This document shows positions 31,526-34,523 of a stretch of DNA of 34,523 nucleotides, piece by piece. The DNA is from Bacteroidota bacterium (lineage in GTDB: Bacteria > Bacteroidota > Bacteroidia > Chitinophagales > Chitinophagaceae). The stretch's first letter is position 1, and each line of letters starts with the position of its first letter. Location of the stretch: positions 1 to 34,523 of the forward strand of contig JAEZDA010000107.1 of the NCBI GenBank assembly GCA_023433345.1, given 5' to 3'. The position numbers were made by a program, and so were the translations under genes. The notes beneath the pieces are model-generated. The model did not search any database, was not told where the DNA came from, and saw nothing but the letters and a program-made list of their open reading frames with translations.

Positions 31526-33175
31526 ATGAGTTTATTTGTCAGGAAACCCATGAATACCTTGATGCAGGAAGCTGCGGAATCGGGTGAGCATACTTTGAAA
31601 CGCACCCTTGGTGCGTGGGGTCTTGTTGCTTTGGGAATCGGGGCTATCATCGGTGCCGGTCTTTTTTCTATCACAGGCATGGCTGCTGCTAATCATGCCG
31701 GCCCTGCTATCACCATTTCATTTGTTGTTGCGGCCTTAGGTTGCCTTTTTGCGGGTTTATGCTATGCTGAATTTGCATCAATGATCCCCGTTGCCGGAAG
31801 TGCTTATACATATTCATATGCAACAATGGGAGAATTCATCGCGTGGATCATTGGCTGGGATCTTGTGTTGGAATATGCTGTTGGCGCTGCCACAGTTGGC
31901 ATTAGCTGGAGCCGGTATCTGGTAAAATTTCTTGAAGGATTTGACATTCATCTCCCCGCATCTTTAACAGTAGGGCCTTGGGATGGTGGAATAATTAATC
32001 TTCCCGCCGTTTTCATAATCGTTCTGATGAGTCTTCTGCTTGTGAAAGGAACAAAAGAAAGTGCATTTGTAAATGGAATAATAGTAGCATTAAAAGTATC
32101 AGTTGTTTTGATCTTTATCTTCCTTGGATGGAAATACATCAATAACGATAACCTTACTCCTTACATCCCTGACAATACGGGGAACTTTGGTGAGTTTGGT
32201 TTCAGCGGAATTATAAGAGCAGCTGCAATTGTCTTTTTTGCCTACATTGGTTTTGATGCAGTAAGTACAGCGGCCCAGGAAGCCAAAAATCCTAAACGAG
32301 ATATGCCGATAGGTATCCTCGGCTCACTTGCCATCTGTACAATTCTTTATCTGCTTTTTGCCCATGTTATGACCGGCGTTACGAATTACACCACTTTTGC
32401 CGGAAAAGATGGTATCGCCCCCGTTGCTGTTGCAATCGATCATATGGGAACTGCAGGTGCAGATGGTGTTGTACGACCCGACTATCCATGGCTTAACCGC
32501 GCGATAGTTGTTGCCATTCTTGCCGGTTATGCGTCAGTGATTCTGGTAATGTTGATGGGACAAAGCCGTGTATTCTTCAGTATGAGCAAGGATGGCTTGA
32601 TTCCCAAAGTATTTTCAAAGGTTAATCCCAAAACTCAAACTCCGGCCAGGAGTAACCTGATGTTCATGTTATTCGTGAGTGCTTTTGCTGCCTTTGTCCC
32701 GGCAAGGGTGGTGGGAGAAATGACGAGTATTGGAACACTCTTCGCGTTTATATTAGTGTGTGTTGGAGTTTGGGTGATGAGGGTTAAGATGCCTGAATTA
32801 CCACGTGCATTCAAAACCCCGCTTGTGCCTTTGGTGCCAATTCTTGGTATCGGTGTTTGCCTGTTCATGATGGTGTTTCTTCCGATGGACACATGGATTC
32901 GCCTTTTAGTGTGGATGTTGATCGGAATGGATATTTACCTCTGGTACGGTGCAAAGCATAGTCACCTAGGAAACGGCACAGAATACCGCCCCGGAATGCG
33001 TATAGCCCGTATCGTTAGTATCGTGCTCTGCGCACTGCTGGTTGTTGCGGGAGTGTTGCATCAATACACGGTTGGCTTTGATACAGACCGCACGCTGATG
33101 TATATCTCGCTGATCTTTGCTGCGGTGCATGTGGTGATATATGGATCTAAATTGGGAAGAAAGGAAAATCCATAA
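31526..33175 (+). CDS. Amino acid permease, APC superfamily (CAT-like)
   Basis: 549 residues from ATG 31526 (MSLFVRKPMNTLMQ); an in-frame ATG at 31415 would add a 37-residue stretch in the divergent spacer that does not look like the family. Twelve or more membrane segments are visible. The start LKRTLGAWGLVALGIGAIIG with the GAGLFSITG segment is the APC TM1 glycine motif, and AAAIVFFAYIGFDAVSTAAQEAKNPKRD is the TM6 region of cationic amino acid transporters (CAT/YfnA). GQSRVFFSMSKDGLIPKVFSKVNPKTQTP is also diagnostic. The exact amino acid is unknown. A strong terminator follows 17 nt after the stop. Confidence 0.92.
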   Translation: MSLFVRKPMNTLMQEAAESGEHTLKRTLGAWGLVALGIGAIIGAGLFSITGMAAANHAGPAITISFVVAALGCLFAGLCYAEFASMIPVAGSAYTYSYATMGEFIAWIIGWDLVLEYAVGAATVGISWSRYLVKFLEGFDIHLPASLTVGPWDGGIINLPAVFIIVLMSLLLVKGTKESAFVNGIIVALKVSVVLIFIFLGWKYINNDNLTPYIPDNTGNFGEFGFSGIIRAAAIVFFAYIGFDAVSTAAQEAKNPKRDMPIGILGSLAICTILYLLFAHVMTGVTNYTTFAGKDGIAPVAVAIDHMGTAGADGVVRPDYPWLNRAIVVAILAGYASVILVMLMGQSRVFFSMSKDGLIPKVFSKVNPKTQTPARSNLMFMLFVSAFAAFVPARVVGEMTSIGTLFAFILVCVGVWVMRVKMPELPRAFKTPLVPLVPILGIGVCLFMMVFLPMDTWIRLLVWMLIGMDIYLWYGAKHSHLGNGTEYRPGMRIARIVSIVLCALLVVAGVLHQYTVGFDTDRTLMYISLIFAAVHVVIYGSKLGRKENP

Positions 33176-33191
33176 TTTTCATTATTACAGT

Positions 33192-33220
33192 AAAAGCCTC
33201 CGCTATGCGGAGGCTTTTTT
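33192..33220 (+). terminator. Rho-independent terminator of the APC permease gene
   Basis: A perfect stem of nine bp (AGCCTCCGC / GCGGAGGCT), extended by A-T pairs, with a TAT loop (33204-33206), is followed by a run of T. It begins 17 nt past the permease stop codon. Confidence 0.9.
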
Positions 33221-33803
33221 ATTTATGCTGTTGAAGATGTTTTATGAGGATGGCGGAGAGGCTATCTGCAGGAAATTTTTGCGCCTTTACTGTTGCTCGC
33301 AATTCAAATACATCCACACTTCATGATTTGTACCCCCATACGATTTACCATTTGAAAGCACGTTCCCGTGAAATCCAGTACATTCCAGAAGAAAAGCTGC
33401 GTTTAAACGGCTTGCATTACCTGGTGAAAGTTATCAAATCAACCATACTATCTACCCCTAAAGAGGAGAATTTGAAGGAAAAGGACAAAAAAAAGTCTCC
33501 CCAGAGGAAGCTTAAAATCAGCGAAACGCTTTAAAACTCAGTTCAACGGGATTAAAATGGAAAGCCGAGCAGCAATGTCTCTGGCGAGACAAATGATTTC
33601 AATAAAAAACTGGATGATCACTGTTGTAAATCTATTCCCTTTCCCAAACTTTCGCTTAGTGGCAATAATCACACTCCCTTCCGATAATTGAGCTCTCCAT
33701 AACAACAACTACTCAAGATCCAACACCTACATGTTAGGCGGCCTTCACCTCTGTACTATCCAATTCTGTTTCCCTTTCTTTTTTTGGGGAGCGGGGTATC
33801 AAT
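33221..33803. other. Gene-poor stretch, no convincing gene
   Basis: About 580 nt without a supported gene. A plus-strand open frame (33244-33534, 96 codons) starts soon after the terminator, has a Lys-rich end and matches no family I know. On the minus strand, right after the GNAT stop, a short open stretch ends in a Lys/Glu-rich tail. Both could be decayed remnants or chance. A 5-bp GTCTC/GAGAC hairpin lies near 33577-33590. No RNA gene or promoter could be identified. Confidence 0.5.
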
Positions 33804-34292
33804 CTAACTTATAAATAACTCTTCAATTTCAGACTGCCTGGCATTGGCAAAACCTTTGTCGCTACCGGTCTTTACAAACCCGCATTTCTCAAGGACTTTT
33901 TGCGAGCCGATGTTGTCAAACGCCACGCGACCATAAATCGGCCTCGCGGATTCCATCGTGAGAAATCGAACTAAAGCCGTTGATGCTATCCCCTTTCCCC
34001 AAAATGCCCGGTCGATCCAATATGTTATTTCATGGTCTCCTTCCATTACAAAACTTGAAATACTGCCTACTAACTGCCCCTGATAAATAATGGTCTGGTA
34101 GTTTACCGAAGGATCTTCAAGCAGCTTCCGGTGCTTTTCCAAAAATGCGTTTCTGTCTGAGGGATCTTTCGGCATAAATGCTGCCAGGTAGGCAGCTTCC
34201 TGATCTTGTTGAAACTCAAAAAGCTTATCCAAATCTTCATTTTCAGTGCGTCGCAATTGCAAGTCATCGAAAGGGTCTTTCCTATTTGACAT
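33804..34292 (-). CDS. GNAT-family N-acetyltransferase (RimJ/RimL-like)
   Basis: 162 residues from ATG 34292 (MSNRKDPFDDLQLRRTENED); an in-frame ATG at 34331 would add 13 residues without family resemblance. The Acetyltransf_3 layout is visible: LQLRRTENEDLDKLFEFQQD at the N-terminus, IIYQGQLVGSISSFVMEGDHEITYWID (beta strands 2-4), the acetyl-CoA loop RAFWGKGIASTALVRFL (motif A, Q/RxxGxG/A form), and RVAFDNIGSQKVLEKCGFV, the Asn-Xaa-Xaa-Ser motif B typical of RimJ/RimL relatives. It transfers an acetyl group to an unknown amine in the cytosol. It ends in a short acidic tail. Confidence 0.88.
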   Translation of the reverse strand: MSNRKDPFDDLQLRRTENEDLDKLFEFQQDQEAAYLAAFMPKDPSDRNAFLEKHRKLLEDPSVNYQTIIYQGQLVGSISSFVMEGDHEITYWIDRAFWGKGIASTALVRFLTMESARPIYGRVAFDNIGSQKVLEKCGFVKTGSDKGFANARQSEIEELFIS

Positions 34293-34331
34293 AATGTATA
34301 GTTTTGAAATGAATTGAATGTCTCTGAACAA

Positions 34332-34523
34332 AAAGTCAACTTATTTGAAACACGGTGGCGCCGCCTGCCTTAAATTTTCAGCAACAACCGTAAAACCTAT
34401 TTGATCTTTCGAACTTTCAAAGCACATAGGCGCTTTTCTTCTCATTGATCAAACCACATGTGACCGTCGTTGATCGTTCCGACTTCTCCTCAATAGTGAA
34501 CCATTACTTACCTTGTCTATCAC
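34332..34523. other. Right-edge stretch, no feature seen
   Basis: Stops occur within a few tens of codons in the frames I read on the minus strand, and no coding frame or RNA is apparent before the window ends. The GNAT promoter should lie near 34300-34400, but no TAnnTTTG match was found. Confidence 0.4.

Noticed and set aside
33244..33534. 96-residue plus-strand gene after the APC permease terminator
   Set aside because: It matches no known family, starts just after a strong terminator without a promoter, and has a low-complexity Lys-rich end. It may be a remnant but cannot be supported as a gene.

Overview
The window looks like a chromosomal core segment of a Bacteroidota bacterium, most likely Chitinophagaceae or a close relative. 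Supporting signs are moderate GC, tightly packed genes, no obvious Shine-Dalgarno sequences, several exact matches to the Bacteroidota -7 promoter element TAnnTTTG, and family members typical of that phylum: a long secreted Cys-rich protein, a full-length single-chain glycine dehydrogenase, an Nramp-UspA fusion, a DUF922-type protein, and a short GT35 glucan phosphorylase homologue. I see no rRNA, tRNA, CRISPR array, prophage or insertion sequence.

Layout. 1-2914 (minus) is one long open frame for a secreted protein that runs off the left edge. 3033-6142 (plus) holds a transglutaminase-like secreted protein and a membrane-anchored AsmA-like protein. 6152-10166 (minus) holds a YdeI/OmpD-associated family protein, a DsbA-fold protein with a strong terminator, and ClpB. 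10368-12468 (plus) holds queG and anmK, which overlap. 12457-14103 (minus) holds a membrane-anchored SRPBCC protein and an ABC-2 permease. 14178-17560 (plus) is a run of folK, a deoxynucleoside kinase, an MFS exporter and a Tat-exported metallo-beta-lactamase-fold hydrolase. A YkgJ-type cysteine-cluster gene (minus) follows, divergent from gcvP (18194-21079), then a cold-shock protein with its own terminator and a secreted DUF6263-like protein. 22283-25164 (minus) is a GlgP-like gene followed by an MFS transporter. 25305-27176 (plus) is the Nramp-UspA fusion, convergent with a DUF922-type protein. A repeat-bearing spacer (about 27957-28170) separates this from a minus-strand run: GT9 glycosyltransferase, DedA protein and a DAACS symporter. 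The symporter is divergent from an APC amino acid permease (31526-33175) that ends at a strong terminator. A gene-poor stretch and a GNAT acetyltransferase close the window.

How the genes work together. Most are housekeeping or stress genes with no single shared pathway: protein disaggregation (ClpB), tRNA queuosine (QueG), cell-wall recycling (AnmK), folate (FolK), nucleotide salvage (dNK), the glycine cleavage system (GcvP), cold shock, LPS-type glycosylation (GT9), metal uptake (Nramp) and amino acid transport. I did not find a clear new multi-gene system.

The observations most worth checking are single-protein oddities and one repeat. The GT35 homologue has Thr where the family carries the PLP lysine. 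The DsbA-fold protein has SxxC instead of CxxC. The transglutaminase-like protein has Pro at the catalytic Cys position. A 52-nt interspersed repeat lies near 28.0 kb. All assignments rest on reading motifs by eye, without database searches.
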